DNA of 60,501 nucleotides from Psychrobacter celer (GCF_016107555.1 NZ_JABASU010000019.1:1-60501); one strand, 5' to 3'. Shown: positions 36,393-46,212, counted from the stretch's first letter. Notes: generated from the sequence alone by a model not told the origin. Numbers and translations: made by a program.

Positions 36393-37397
36393 TTAAGCCA
36401 CTTGTTCATCAGCGCTTTTGTCTACCGCAAAGCCTGCTGCCCACTCCTCTAGAATATCTTGATAAGGCGTAATAAATGTCTCTTCGGTGAACTTGCCTTG
36501 CTTCACTGCCAGCTGGCTGCGCTCCTCACGGTCATACACCACTTGCGTCTTTGAGTAGTCTTGGTAATTGAGACTGGGCTGATAGACCGCGCCTGCTCTG
36601 GAGTTGGCATTATAAATCTCAGGGCGATAAATCTTCTGGAACGTCTCCATCGTCGCAATCGCGCTAATCAGCTCAAGATCACTATAGTCGCTGAGCAAAT
36701 CACCGGCGAAATAAAATGCGAATGGCGCTACGCTTCCTGTCGGCATAAAGTAGCGCACCGTAAGACCCATTTTATGGAAATAATCATCGGTTAACGAATA
36801 CTCATCCTGCTGGTACTCCACCCCTAATACCGGATGCTGGTTGCCCGTACGCACATAGGTTCTCTTACTGGACACACTCAAGCAAATCACCGGCTGCTTA
36901 TCAAACTGAGATTGGTAAGCCTCTGAACGCAATAAATGCTGAAACAGCTTACCATGCAGCACACCAAAGCTGTCTGCGGGCGGTGTGCCTGGGTTTTGTT
37001 CGAAATGCTCTGGTAGCACAATACTAAAGTCATAATCGCGCACGTAGGATGAGAAGCTATTGCCGACCATACCGCTGATACGGGAGTTATCCTTGTGATC
37101 GACAATCGTGGTTTGTAGCATCTCGATACTGGGGAAAGTATGACCGTCGCCTGCCACGTCTAAGTCTGCTGAGATGATATCCACTTCGACCGAATAACGA
37201 TCGGCAGTAGGATTATCCCAATGCGCGAGATCATTAAAGCGATTGTTTATCATTGTCAGTGTCTTACAAAGGTTATTTTGACGGTTTACGCCGCGCGCCA
37301 AGTTGGCAAAGTTGGTCGTTAGGCGTGTGCTATCGGCAGGCTCGTAGTATTCATCAAAACGTATGCTAGATATGGTATAGGTAAATGGCTGAGTCAT
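36393..37397 (-). CDS. mesX: DUF1852 protein MesX, partner of MesD
   Basis: 334 residues, cytoplasmic, no signal peptide. Begins TYTISSIRFDEYYEPADSTRLTTNFANLARG and continues with NLCKTLTMINNRFNDLAHWDNP, the DUF1852 signature. Other conserved blocks are SFSSYVRDYDFSIVLPEHF and VRYFMPTGSVAPFAFYFAGD. In other aerobes DUF1852 and oxygen are both required for MesD activity; the methyl donor is unknown. First gene of the probable mesX-mesD-flavin reductase-TauE unit. RBS AAAGGGA before ATG 37397; a MetR-like palindrome lies about 125 bp upstream. Confidence 0.85.
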   Translation of the reverse strand: MTQPFTYTISSIRFDEYYEPADSTRLTTNFANLARGVNRQNNLCKTLTMINNRFNDLAHWDNPTADRYSVEVDIISADLDVAGDGHTFPSIEMLQTTIVDHKDNSRISGMVGNSFSSYVRDYDFSIVLPEHFEQNPGTPPADSFGVLHGKLFQHLLRSEAYQSQFDKQPVICLSVSSKRTYVRTGNQHPVLGVEYQQDEYSLTDDYFHKMGLTVRYFMPTGSVAPFAFYFAGDLLSDYSDLELISAIATMETFQKIYRPEIYNANSRAGAVYQPSLNYQDYSKTQVVYDREERSQLAVKQGKFTEETFITPYQDILEEWAAGFAVDKSADEQVA

Positions 37398-37518
37398 GAT
37401 AGTTCCCTTTACTACTCTGATAGCTCTCGTCTCGAGGCCTCAGATAAAAGCTAATTTGTGTATGGGATGAATCATACCTTGAACCTCACATGAGTAAAAA
37501 CGATGTTATTTAAAGATA

Positions 37519-37537
37519 AGATGAATTTAATTCATCT
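37519..37537 (-). promoter_or_regulatory. MetR-like binding site upstream of mesX
   Basis: Palindrome agatgaatt-t-aattcatct with nine perfect pairs. It contains TGAA-TTTAA-TTCA, an exact match to the MetR consensus TGAA-N5-TTCA. Position 122-140 bp upstream of the mesX ATG suits activation of a methionine gene by homocysteine-sensing MetR. No metR gene is in the window. Confidence 0.55.
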
Positions 37538-37766
37538 ATGCAGGTTAAGTGAGCGGCTATGAGAGGTCAATCACTGGCACCCTCAGCTCAATTGTCTTGC
37601 TCACCTCTAGGGCGTGTCAAACCTTCACAAAAGACACTGCTTTGCCCGTTCGCAATGCGAGAGCGATGCTCGAGTGGAGGGCAGAACTCTTTTTTGCCGC
37701 GTTATTGGTAACAATAGGCACTTAGAACGACTAAACTTAGCCAAGTAAGCCCGAAAAAATCCTTAT
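37538..37766. other. Gap between the RND pump and mesX
   Basis: No gene seen. Contains ctagggcgtgtc at about 37609-37620, one of several copies of a motif resembling insertion-element ends. No terminator with a clear T run is seen for the RND gene. Confidence 0.4.
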
Positions 37767-40700
37767 TTAAGTGTGCTTATCAGTGCTCGACTGCGGCTTG
37801 CCACTCGGCGTCAACCATTTGGCAAACCATCCCGATAGATCATCCATCAATGTATATACCACCGGAATCACTACCAAGCTCAGTAGTGTCGAGGTGACAA
37901 GGCCGCCCAGCACAGCTGCGGCCATCGGGCGACGGAACGTCGGATCGGCATCGCCCCACCCAAATACCAAAGGCAGCATCCCTGCGCCCATGGCGATGGT
38001 CGTCATGATAATTGGGCGCGCACGCTTGCGACAAGCATCAATGATGGCATCAAAACGAGCCAAGCCACGGCGCTGAGCGATCAAGGCATAATCCACCAAT
38101 AAGATAGAGTTTTTGGTGGCAATACCCATGAGCATAATAAAGCCAATCATCGATGGCATCGACAGGCTACTATTGGTAATGACCAAGCCGACAAACGCAC
38201 CGCCAATCGAAAGCGGCAACGCCATCAGGATAGTAAAGGGCTGCAATATACGGCCGAATAATAAGATCAGCACGCCCAAAATACAGACCACACCGACCGA
38301 CATGGCAATGACAAAACCACTAAACAGCTCTGCCATGTTTTCTGCCTGACCTTGGTCAATGATGGTAATCGATGGCGGCAGCGTCTGCATCGCTGGTACC
38401 GACTTGACCGCCTGCACCAAGTCGCCAAGCTCGCCATCAGAAGGCTGCACAGTAATACTAATGGCGCGCTCACGATCGAGCCGGTTGATCTGGGCCGGGC
38501 CTGTCCCAAAGTTTAGATCGGCCACCTCGCCCACGCGTACCCCTTGTCCTGCAGGCAGCGCGCTTGGCACGTATAAGCCTTCTAATTGGCCGACGTTTTG
38601 TTTGGCGACATCAGGCAGTCGCACCACAATAGGAATCTGCCGAGTATCGAGATTAAGCTTAGATAAGCGCTGCTCATAGTCGCCGACCGTCGCCACTCGT
38701 AGCGTGGTGGCGATATCTTGCGTGGTGACGCCTTTATCTGCCATCGCCAGTCTGTCAGGCATGACCGTAAGCTCTTGCCTCGGCAGGCTACGGTCACTGG
38801 TCACTGCGCCGGCGCTGGGCAGCGCTCGGATTTCAGTCATAATCTGCTGGGCGGTCTGCTCTAGCACCTCTGGATTGGTACTGGTCAAAGAAAAGTTATA
38901 GCCCGTCTCGCCGCCGCTCGATAGACCAACGGTAAAGCGTGCGCCAGGTACCTCCGCGAGCAGATGACTGATTTTGCGCTCAATCTCTTGCTTAGAGATA
39001 CGCTCTGCTCGCGGCGCAAGGACAATATCTAGCCCTGCGATATTTTCGGCTTTGCCGCCAGAGCTGGGCTCCATAGCAGCTTGCGCCTCCCCTACCGAGG
39101 TAAAGATATTGGTCACTTCGGGCATGGCCAATATACGCTCACTGGCCATCGCTGCCACGCGCTCGGTATCTTCGAGCGCCACATCTGGCGTCAGCTCAAT
39201 CTCAACGCGCGTCTGATCGATATCATTGTCAGGAATAAAGGAGGTCGGTAGCAACTTCACTAGCATCAATGAAGCGACAAACAGCACCAAAGTTGCGCCG
39301 ATGGTGATCCAGCGTTGTCGTAAGGTCCATGAAACAATCTTAAGATACCAATCCATCAGCGCGCTTTGTTTTTCCACGCGCTTTTTTTCTGGCCGCAGTA
39401 CGTAAGCTGCCATCATCGGCGTGATCAGTCGCGCTACCATCAAGGACGCAAATATCGACAAAGCCGCTGTCCAGCCAAACTGACGGAAGAACTGCCCAAC
39501 AATACCGCCCATAAAGGCCGTCGGCAAAAACACAGCAATCAAGGTAAAGGTAGTAGCAACGACTGCCAGACCAATCTCATCAGCCGCTTCCATCGCCGCC
39601 TCATAAGGCGTCTTGCCCATACGCAGATGACGAATGATGTTTTCGACCTCTACGATGGCATCATCGACCAACACCCCAATCACCAATGACAATGCCAATA
39701 AGGAAATAATATTGAGACTAAAGCCAAACAGATACATACCCAAAAAGGTAGGAATAACGGACAATGGCAACGCCACAGCTGCGACAATGGTCGCACGGAT
39801 ATTGCGCAAAAATAAAAACACCACCACGACGGCCAATAGTCCGCCTTCTATCAGCATACGCAGTGATGCTTGATAATCCTCGGCGATAGGGGTGGCTCGA
39901 TCATAGACTTTTTCGATACTGATATTACCCGTATCAGCCGCCAGTTTGGCAAGCTCGGCATCGACGCGCTCCATGACCTCGACCTCACTGGCACCGCGCG
40001 AGCGGGTGATGTTAAACGCCACCACCGTCTGCCCATCAAGCTTAGCAATCGAACTTGGGTCAGCAGCACCATCGGTGATTTGCGCCATACGTCCAAGCGC
40101 TTGCGTGCCACCTGTCGGCACGGCCACTTGTAGGTCGTTTAAGTCGCTTGCGCGCTCGACCGCCCCAAGCACGCGAATGGTTTGCGTGGTTTTACCGACC
40201 TCGGCTTCACCGCCTGAGCTGTCCTGCTGAATCCCAGCGATTTGCTGCGATAGCTGAGAGATAGGAAACTTTAAACCACTGAGCGCAATCGGGTCCGCTG
40301 CCACGGTGATCTCACGCTGCAGGCCACCGATACGGCTAACGGTACTGACACCAGGGATATCAGATAACCGCTTGGTGACCGTATCATCAACGAACCAAGA
40401 CAGATCTGCCACATTCATGTTTTCTGCAGCGACAGAATAAGTCACCACCGGAAACCCTGCGGTTGAGACCTTAGTGATAATCGGATCATTGGCCGCGGCT
40501 GGCAGATCCCCTCGCACCTCACCGACGGCTGAGCGTACATCATCGACCGCTTCTTGGATGTCTTTTTCTAGGACAAACTCAGTGACCATGGTGGCAGCGC
40601 CGGTTTGTAGGGTGGTGCGAATATGCTTGACACCTTCGATACTGGTCAGTTTATTTTCGACTTTTTTGGCAATGTCGTTTTCGAGCTGGGTAGGTGCCGC

Positions 40701-40865
40701 GCCAGGCAGGGTGACGGTCACCACCACGGCAGGCAAATCAATGTCAGGGAACTGCTGCACCTTCATTTGCATAAAGCCATAGATACCGCCCAACGTCAGC
40801 AGTACAAACAGCAAAATAGCGACCAACGGATTTTTAATCGAGTAAGCAGATACATTTAGGCTCAT
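37767..40865 (-). CDS. RND-family efflux pump inner-membrane subunit
   Basis: 1032 residues, AcrB/MdtB-like proton-drug antiporter. First helix SIKNPLVAILLFVLLTLGGIYG, then the large periplasmic porter loop with PGAAPTQLENDIAKKVE. The proton-relay Asp pair is in VIGVLVDDAIVEVENI, and a second large periplasmic domain and C-terminal helix block follow. The N-terminal FPDIDLPAVVVTV is typical of the family. Overlaps the adaptor gene by 4 bp (ATGA). No outer-membrane channel gene is adjacent. Substrate unknown. Confidence 0.93.
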   Translation of the reverse strand: MSLNVSAYSIKNPLVAILLFVLLTLGGIYGFMQMKVQQFPDIDLPAVVVTVTLPGAAPTQLENDIAKKVENKLTSIEGVKHIRTTLQTGAATMVTEFVLEKDIQEAVDDVRSAVGEVRGDLPAAANDPIITKVSTAGFPVVTYSVAAENMNVADLSWFVDDTVTKRLSDIPGVSTVSRIGGLQREITVAADPIALSGLKFPISQLSQQIAGIQQDSSGGEAEVGKTTQTIRVLGAVERASDLNDLQVAVPTGGTQALGRMAQITDGAADPSSIAKLDGQTVVAFNITRSRGASEVEVMERVDAELAKLAADTGNISIEKVYDRATPIAEDYQASLRMLIEGGLLAVVVVFLFLRNIRATIVAAVALPLSVIPTFLGMYLFGFSLNIISLLALSLVIGVLVDDAIVEVENIIRHLRMGKTPYEAAMEAADEIGLAVVATTFTLIAVFLPTAFMGGIVGQFFRQFGWTAALSIFASLMVARLITPMMAAYVLRPEKKRVEKQSALMDWYLKIVSWTLRQRWITIGATLVLFVASLMLVKLLPTSFIPDNDIDQTRVEIELTPDVALEDTERVAAMASERILAMPEVTNIFTSVGEAQAAMEPSSGGKAENIAGLDIVLAPRAERISKQEIERKISHLLAEVPGARFTVGLSSGGETGYNFSLTSTNPEVLEQTAQQIMTEIRALPSAGAVTSDRSLPRQELTVMPDRLAMADKGVTTQDIATTLRVATVGDYEQRLSKLNLDTRQIPIVVRLPDVAKQNVGQLEGLYVPSALPAGQGVRVGEVADLNFGTGPAQINRLDRERAISITVQPSDGELGDLVQAVKSVPAMQTLPPSITIIDQGQAENMAELFSGFVIAMSVGVVCILGVLILLFGRILQPFTILMALPLSIGGAFVGLVITNSSLSMPSMIGFIMLMGIATKNSILLVDYALIAQRRGLARFDAIIDACRKRARPIIMTTIAMGAGMLPLVFGWGDADPTFRRPMAAAVLGGLVTSTLLSLVVIPVVYTLMDDLSGWFAKWLTPSGKPQSSTDKHT

Positions 40866-42163
40866 GAGCGCGCCTGCGAAGCTGTATCAGCATTATTATT
40901 GGATTGATTCAGACCATCGACGATGCGCACCAAGTCGCCATCGTTTAAAAAACTACCGCCTTGCTTGACGATTTGACTGTCGCTCGGCAATGGCTCTGTG
41001 ACCGCCACACTATCGCCGAGACGCTCACCCAAACTCACACGCTGCTGCTTGATACGGCCCGTTTTTTGCGCTGCGTGGTCGGTGCGGATTTGTGTGACCA
41101 TCATCACATAGTCATAGCCATCATTGCTGACCACTGCACTGTTAGGAATGGTTTGGGTGTTGCTGCTACCCAATAAAAACTCGCCTGTTTGATACATGCC
41201 AGCGCGTACTTTTGCGTTGGCCGCTAGGCTAGCATAGATGGTGATTTGGCGATTGTTGTCCGCTGTCGGCGCGATGCGACTGACTTTCCCCATTACAGAG
41301 TCGCCTCCTGGCAGGCTGACACGCACAGGCGTGCCAACAGTGACTTCCCCAACAAGCTTTGGATCGATATCTGCGCGCCACTCTAATACCCCGCCTTTTA
41401 TGATGGTAAATAGCGGTTCACCGCCTGCGACCATGCCGACCTCCACCATTTTGTCACTGATGACGCCGCTGACTGGCGCGACGACCTTAGCGTTATCCAA
41501 GGTCAAACGCTGACTGTTGAGCCGCGCTTTTGCCGCCTGCAAAGACGCTCTAGCACGCACCTCAGAGGTGCGATAGCGATCAGCTTCTTGCCTACTAATG
41601 GCATCGATGTCTATCAAGGGTAAGACCCGTGCGGCATCGGCACTGGCATTGGCAAGGGTGGCTTCGGCTTCGGCCACGTCGGCTTCGGCTTGCAACACCT
41701 GCTGCTCCATCGCATCGGTATCAAACACCGCCAGCACTTGGCCTGCTTTGACGCGATCGCCCTCCTCCACCAAGACGCGCTCGACAGCCACGCCATTGAC
41801 TTTGGCACTGACATTGGCCGTATCTTTGGCACTAATCGTACCGTCGGCGCTCAAGGTATTGCCAATCGTATCTTGGCTGGGCGTTACTGTCTCAACCGAT
41901 AGCACCGCCTGCGCGTCACTGGCCGCCTTATCCCCTACCTTATTGCTTGACGCGTTAGGCGTAGTGGGATTATCCGTCGCCACCGTCTTATCAGCACCCC
42001 AATATCTCCCCAACAAGACACCCAATACCAGTACCACCACCAGTACCGGCCACAGCCATAAAGGCGGTTTTGCTGAAACGGTTGCGGGCGTACTGGGTTG
42101 ACGGTACGGCGGTAGCTCTGTCTCGTTTACGGGTTTTGGGTGCGTCTTGTCAGAATCATTCAT
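40862..42163 (-). CDS. RND periplasmic adaptor (membrane fusion protein)
   Basis: 433 residues. Cytoplasmic Pro-rich start, one membrane anchor at about residues 34-53 (LWLWPVLVVVLVLGVLLGRYWG), then a lipoyl/barrel-sandwich half (GTISAKDTANVSAKVNG, VEEGDRVKAGQVLAVFD), an Ala/Glu/Gln alpha-hairpin (QQVLQAEADVAEAEATLANA), and the second lipoyl half (VVAPVSGVISDKMVEVG). Joins the RND pump to an outer-membrane channel. Translationally coupled with the pump gene. No regulator gene is next to it. Confidence 0.92.
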   Translation of the reverse strand: MNDSDKTHPKPVNETELPPYRQPSTPATVSAKPPLWLWPVLVVVLVLGVLLGRYWGADKTVATDNPTTPNASSNKVGDKAASDAQAVLSVETVTPSQDTIGNTLSADGTISAKDTANVSAKVNGVAVERVLVEEGDRVKAGQVLAVFDTDAMEQQVLQAEADVAEAEATLANASADAARVLPLIDIDAISRQEADRYRTSEVRARASLQAAKARLNSQRLTLDNAKVVAPVSGVISDKMVEVGMVAGGEPLFTIIKGGVLEWRADIDPKLVGEVTVGTPVRVSLPGGDSVMGKVSRIAPTADNNRQITIYASLAANAKVRAGMYQTGEFLLGSSNTQTIPNSAVVSNDGYDYVMMVTQIRTDHAAQKTGRIKQQRVSLGERLGDSVAVTEPLPSDSQIVKQGGSFLNDGDLVRIVDGLNQSNNNADTASQARS

Positions 42164-42372
42164 GGGTAGTCTCTATCAATACAAGCCATCATAAGATAAA
42201 ACAGGGCGAGCAATGATGATTGCGCTATTTACTCATAACCTACTGTTTTTAGTATAGTAATTTATAAAACCATTAAGAATAACATAATTTTGTTATTCTC
42301 TTATTGCTCGCTGTTTTAAAGCTTTCAGCTGTAAAGTCCTCAGTTTAAAATACTTCAGGCAGCTCAAGCAGC

Positions 42373-44688
42373 TCAAGCATTGGTATAACGGCTGGCATCA
42401 GGCATCCAGCGGTGTATTAATTGGCTGACGTCAGCTTTACGCGCGGGATCTGCTATTAGATGCTTGGCCAAGCGCTGCGCAATAGCAAATAACTGCTCAT
42501 CGCGAATCAAATCAGCCAAATAATAGCCGACATTGCCTGTTTGTCGTTTGCCCAGCAGCTCGCCTGGTCCGCGCAGCTCAAGGTCTTTTTGGGCAATGAC
42601 AAAACCATCAGTGCTATCTCGCAGCACATTTAGCCGCTCAGTGCCCGTCTCTGACAAAGGCTTTTGATAAAGTAGAACGCAGAAACTCTTGGTTGAGCCA
42701 CGTCCAACGCGGCCGCGCAACTGATGCAGCTGCGATAGCCCCAGACGTTCGGCATTTTCGATGACCATCAGCGAGGCATTGGGCACATCGACGCCGACTT
42801 CGATGACAGTGGTGGCAATCAATAAATCAAGATTGCCTGCTTTAAACTCCTGCATGATGGCTTGCTTATCAGCAGCTTTCATTTTGCCATGCACCAGCCC
42901 GATACGAATATCTAAGCGTGCACTTAAATCCTCAAACGTCGCTTCTGCCGCTTGCGCATCAAGCACGCTCGACTCCTCTACCAACGAGCATACCCAATAC
43001 GCCTGCCTCCCTGCAGCACAGTTCACCGCAATACGCTCTATCACTTCATCACGGCGATTACGGTCAATCGTCACGGTGGTGATGGGCGTACGTCCCGGTG
43101 GCAGCTCATCGATAATAGAGGTATCCATATCACCATAGACACTCATCGCCAGCGTACGCGGAATAGGAGTCGCGGTCATGATCAGCTGATGCGGCGTACT
43201 GCCTGCCACGCCTTTATTAGTGAGCGCCATGCGCTGCTCGACGCCGAAACGATGCTGCTCATCGATAATGACCAAGCCCAATTTGGCAAATTGCACTTGC
43301 TCCTGAAACAGCGCATGAGTACCGACCACCACTTGTACAGTGTTTTCACTTACTGCCTCTAGCGCTTCGCGGCGCTGCTTGGCGGTTTGCTTGCCAGCCA
43401 GCCAGCCCACACCGATGCCTAATGGCTCAAACCACTGTTTAAAATTTAACAGATGCTGCTCTGCTAAAATCTCGGTCGGTGCCATGACGGCCACCTGCCA
43501 GCCACTATCGAGCGCATAGCCCGCCGCGCCTGCAGCAACCAATGTCTTGCCAGCGCCCACATCGCCCTGCACCAGTCTGAGCATAGGGATCGACGTTGCC
43601 ATATCTGTGATAATGTCTGTGAGCACGCGCCGCTGCGCACCGGTCAAATCAAACGGCAACGCGGCAAACAGCTTGTCAGCCAAAGGACTGTGAGCGGCAC
43701 ATTTGGGCGCTTTGTACTGATGTAACTGCTGGCGACGATATAGCAAGCTTAACTGATGGGCGGTCAGCTCCTCAATGATAAGGCGCTGACACGCTGCGTG
43801 GCTACGAGCGCTGAGCTGAGTCAGCAACTGATATTGCTGTCTGGCATCGGTATAAGTGGGCGGGGTATGCAGCAGGACCAATGCTTCAAATATCGTCAAG
43901 TTATAGACATTATTATTGGCCGTACTAGCAGCGTTACTGGACTCATCGGCACCATGAGCTAGAGTATGATCTGGCACACGCCGCGCAAGCGTTGAAAATA
44001 TATCGTCTGGATAGTCTATCTCTGCGGTCACTGCTGGTTTTGGCGCAAAAGGCACCAATGGCAAATCTACCACCACCGCAAAATCCGCTGGCGTAAATAG
44101 CGTCATCGGCAGACCTTGGCTGCGCACCGTCTGGAGTGCCAGCTTAATCAAGGTGCGCAATTTGTTTTGATGCAGGCCTTTGACAGTAGGATAAATGGGT
44201 TGCAGGCCGGTATTGGTGATGGCAGTACTATCAGTTAGCACCTGATATTCAGGATGGTGCATCTGCTTGCCATAGCGGCTGACTTTGACTTCACCAAACA
44301 GTTGCAGCCGCGTACCTACACTCATGGTCTGAGCAAGACCACGATAGACCTTAAAAAATCGCAGAGAAATCGTGCCCGTATCGTCATCGACAATGACGGT
44401 CATGCCATTTCGTTTGGTATCGACATGCACCACACGTCCCGTAATCAACGCTGCTTGCCCGTGCTCCACATCAGCGATGGCCACCAAGCGGCTACGATCT
44501 TCATAATCACGCGGCAGGTGGAGCAGCAGATCAAATATCCGCTTGATATTCAACTGCGCCAACTGCGCAGCGACCTTTGTCCCAACACCCGCCAGCGCTG
44601 TCACTGGCATATCTAATGGCGAGACTGCGCCTGCTGGCCGTGCAGGTGCGGTAAAATGACTGAGGGACTGATTGGCGGATGTGGTCAT
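42373..44688 (-). CDS. recG: ATP-dependent DNA helicase RecG
   Basis: Branch-migrating helicase acting at stalled forks and Holliday junctions. 771 residues from ATG 44688, with AGGATC upstream; a longer frame to 44742 adds 18 residues. Wedge/OB domain near the start (FDLLLHLPRDYEDRS), helicase motifs QGDVGAGKTLVAAGAA, IIDEQHRFGVEQR, MTATPIPRTLAM, then TTVIEVGVDVPNAS, QLRGRVGRG and the C-terminal DGFVIAQKDLELRGPGELLG. An extra insert lies in the OB region (about residues 240-260, DESSNAASTANNN). Confidence 0.96.
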   Translation of the reverse strand: MTTSANQSLSHFTAPARPAGAVSPLDMPVTALAGVGTKVAAQLAQLNIKRIFDLLLHLPRDYEDRSRLVAIADVEHGQAALITGRVVHVDTKRNGMTVIVDDDTGTISLRFFKVYRGLAQTMSVGTRLQLFGEVKVSRYGKQMHHPEYQVLTDSTAITNTGLQPIYPTVKGLHQNKLRTLIKLALQTVRSQGLPMTLFTPADFAVVVDLPLVPFAPKPAVTAEIDYPDDIFSTLARRVPDHTLAHGADESSNAASTANNNVYNLTIFEALVLLHTPPTYTDARQQYQLLTQLSARSHAACQRLIIEELTAHQLSLLYRRQQLHQYKAPKCAAHSPLADKLFAALPFDLTGAQRRVLTDIITDMATSIPMLRLVQGDVGAGKTLVAAGAAGYALDSGWQVAVMAPTEILAEQHLLNFKQWFEPLGIGVGWLAGKQTAKQRREALEAVSENTVQVVVGTHALFQEQVQFAKLGLVIIDEQHRFGVEQRMALTNKGVAGSTPHQLIMTATPIPRTLAMSVYGDMDTSIIDELPPGRTPITTVTIDRNRRDEVIERIAVNCAAGRQAYWVCSLVEESSVLDAQAAEATFEDLSARLDIRIGLVHGKMKAADKQAIMQEFKAGNLDLLIATTVIEVGVDVPNASLMVIENAERLGLSQLHQLRGRVGRGSTKSFCVLLYQKPLSETGTERLNVLRDSTDGFVIAQKDLELRGPGELLGKRQTGNVGYYLADLIRDEQLFAIAQRLAKHLIADPARKADVSQLIHRWMPDASRYTNA

Positions 44689-44839
44689 CGAAGATCCTAA
44701 CAATTTTTTATTTCCATCGACAAAAGCAAGTATTATCATCACACTATAAATCAGTGGCTGATTTTATTATAACTGACAACACCATCGATTATGCCAAGCG
44801 ATTTGATAACACGGTATCTAGCAGTCGACCCCCCTAACA

Positions 44840-44890
44840 ATGACATAGCGTTCCTGATATAAACTTTACTTGCGTACTGCGTGCCTTCGA
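44840..44890 (+). repeat. Decayed partial MITE-like copy (copy 5)
   Basis: TGACATAGCG-TTCCTGATATAAACTTTACTT followed by GCGTACTGCGTGCC. It matches the inner half of the 137-bp repeat (CTACTGGTATAAATTTTACTT, GCGTGCTGCGTTCC) with several substitutions and no matching right half. Confidence 0.6.
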
Positions 44891-45113
44891 TTCAGTCGCG
44901 TGCTTAAACAGAGAACCACTTTATTTTGAACGGACTAGGGCGTGTCGTGCGCACGTGCTGCAAAGATGCCTAATACGATAAAAGCACCACAATTGATACA
45001 TTGCAGTGCTTTTTATTCATTTATCTATAGTTAATACACTATAAAAATGACTATATAAATAATGTGATGCCATGACTTAACGAGCAGTCATATCATCATC
45101 GCCGGCTACGAGG
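44891..45113. other. Remainder of the recG upstream gap
   Basis: Contains actagggcgtgtc near 44936-44948, a GTGCGCAC palindrome just after it, and a terminator for the exported-protein gene. No coding region seen. Confidence 0.4.
44980..45014 (-). terminator. Terminator of the exported-protein gene
   Basis: Inverted repeat aaaagcac (44980-44987) and gtgctttt (45006-45013) with an 18-nt loop. On the minus strand it follows the gene ending at 45114. Confidence 0.5.
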
Positions 45114-45710
45114 CTACTTGACGCGTGCGCGGTATTTTACTGCCACGGTGTCATTGAGACCGACACCCTGCAAATCCCAGCGTACGGCTTTGTAATGCTT
45201 GAGATCGACATCGACCAGCTGATTGTCTACGCGAGTACGCAGCGGCATGCGAGCAAAGGTGTTACCATCGACGCTGCCGTATGGAAAATCAGGTGCTACT
45301 GTACGCAACAGCTCGACCTGCTCAGGTATGGTCATGGTCACGGTCATCTTACGCACGCGGTCAGCGTTGGTATTGGTAAAGTACCCTTGATACTCCAGCA
45401 CGTTGCCTGACTGCAGGCGGGTGTTGGCATTGACTGGTACCAGCACTTCTTCGCCATTGGCATCGACACTGACCAAAGAGGCGGTGATTTTACTAGTAAC
45501 TGCTTGGGCGCTTGAGTTACCGGCGTTGCTAGTACTCGTTTGTACCGCAGCTGAAGCGTCTACCGTCTGCTCTGGCGTTGGCAACATGGCAGAGGCTTGC
45601 GTGACGACCATTGCGCCGATAAGCGTACCAGCAACAACGTGAAATAAGCGATGTCCGCTCCATGCGCTAAATGGACTGGCAAAGTGGTTGGTTTTTTTCA
45701 TGGTGTTCAT
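45114..45710 (-). CDS. Exported protein of unknown function (DUF11-like)
   Basis: 198 residues. The signal sequence is at about residues 20-41 (LFHVVAGTLIGAMVVTQASA) after a polar start. A Ser/Thr/Ala linker follows, then one domain with LQSGNVLEYQGYFTNTNADRVRKMTVTMTIPEQVELLRTV split over residues 100-140. The pattern resembles DUF11-type beta-sandwich repeats, in which surface proteins compare fields of strength such as LxxGDxVxYxIxVTN. The remaining part ends LNDTVAVKYRARVK. GAGGGATA precedes ATG 45710. A single secreted domain, partner unknown. Confidence 0.6.
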   Translation of the reverse strand: MNTMKKTNHFASPFSAWSGHRLFHVVAGTLIGAMVVTQASAMLPTPEQTVDASAAVQTSTSNAGNSSAQAVTSKITASLVSVDANGEEVLVPVNANTRLQSGNVLEYQGYFTNTNADRVRKMTVTMTIPEQVELLRTVAPDFPYGSVDGNTFARMPLRTRVDNQLVDVDLKHYKAVRWDLQGVGLNDTVAVKYRARVK

Positions 45711-45815
45711 TATCCCTCGTTGATATATCGATAAAACGCCGCGCTACCGCTTCACTATCGGTATGACGCTCGCTCATCTATTGATGCGCGCGTGGCTCTC
45801 CGTCATTGGGCAGTA

Positions 45816-45952
45816 TATATTCAGTTCAAAACAAAACTGTCATAAGTTCCAAAGCACTACTGGGATGAATTTTTCGCAGCCTCTGTGTATACAGCACGCA
45901 AGGAAAATTTATACCAGTAGCGCTATAACATTTTTCAATTGAATCTACTATA
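45816..45952 (-). repeat. 137-bp MITE-like repeat, copy 4 (reverse orientation)
   Basis: Starts TATATTCAGTTCAAAAC and ends GAATCTACTATA, closely matching copy 3. Same length as copies 1 and 2. Lies in the gap between the exported-protein gene and argA. Confidence 0.85.
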
Positions 45953-46212
45953 GTTGCATGCCAAAGGCGGCATTTATTTTTCTTGATTATCTTCGTTCGC
46001 GATCTGTAAAGCAATAGCATTTAGCATAGCAAAAACCCTATGGGTGTACATACGCCCCGTGTTGCGGTTGTGTATATAGTGCATCAGCTCTGAAAATGAT
46101 AAACACCACTGAAATAAAAGATGGCTCATAACGGCGTTTTTTGCTATGGTAATTCTTTAGCGATCGGCTTGTTTGCCGCGCCTTTTTTATTCTAACCACA
46201 ACTGCCCCTATT
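45953..46212. other. Upstream region of argA
   Basis: No gene seen. No ARG-box-like palindrome was recognised. Confidence 0.35.

Noticed and set aside
37398..37518. SAM riboswitch upstream of mesX
   Set aside because: No conserved stem arrangement of SAM-I/II types was recognisable; the MetR-like palindrome is the only clear regulatory signal.
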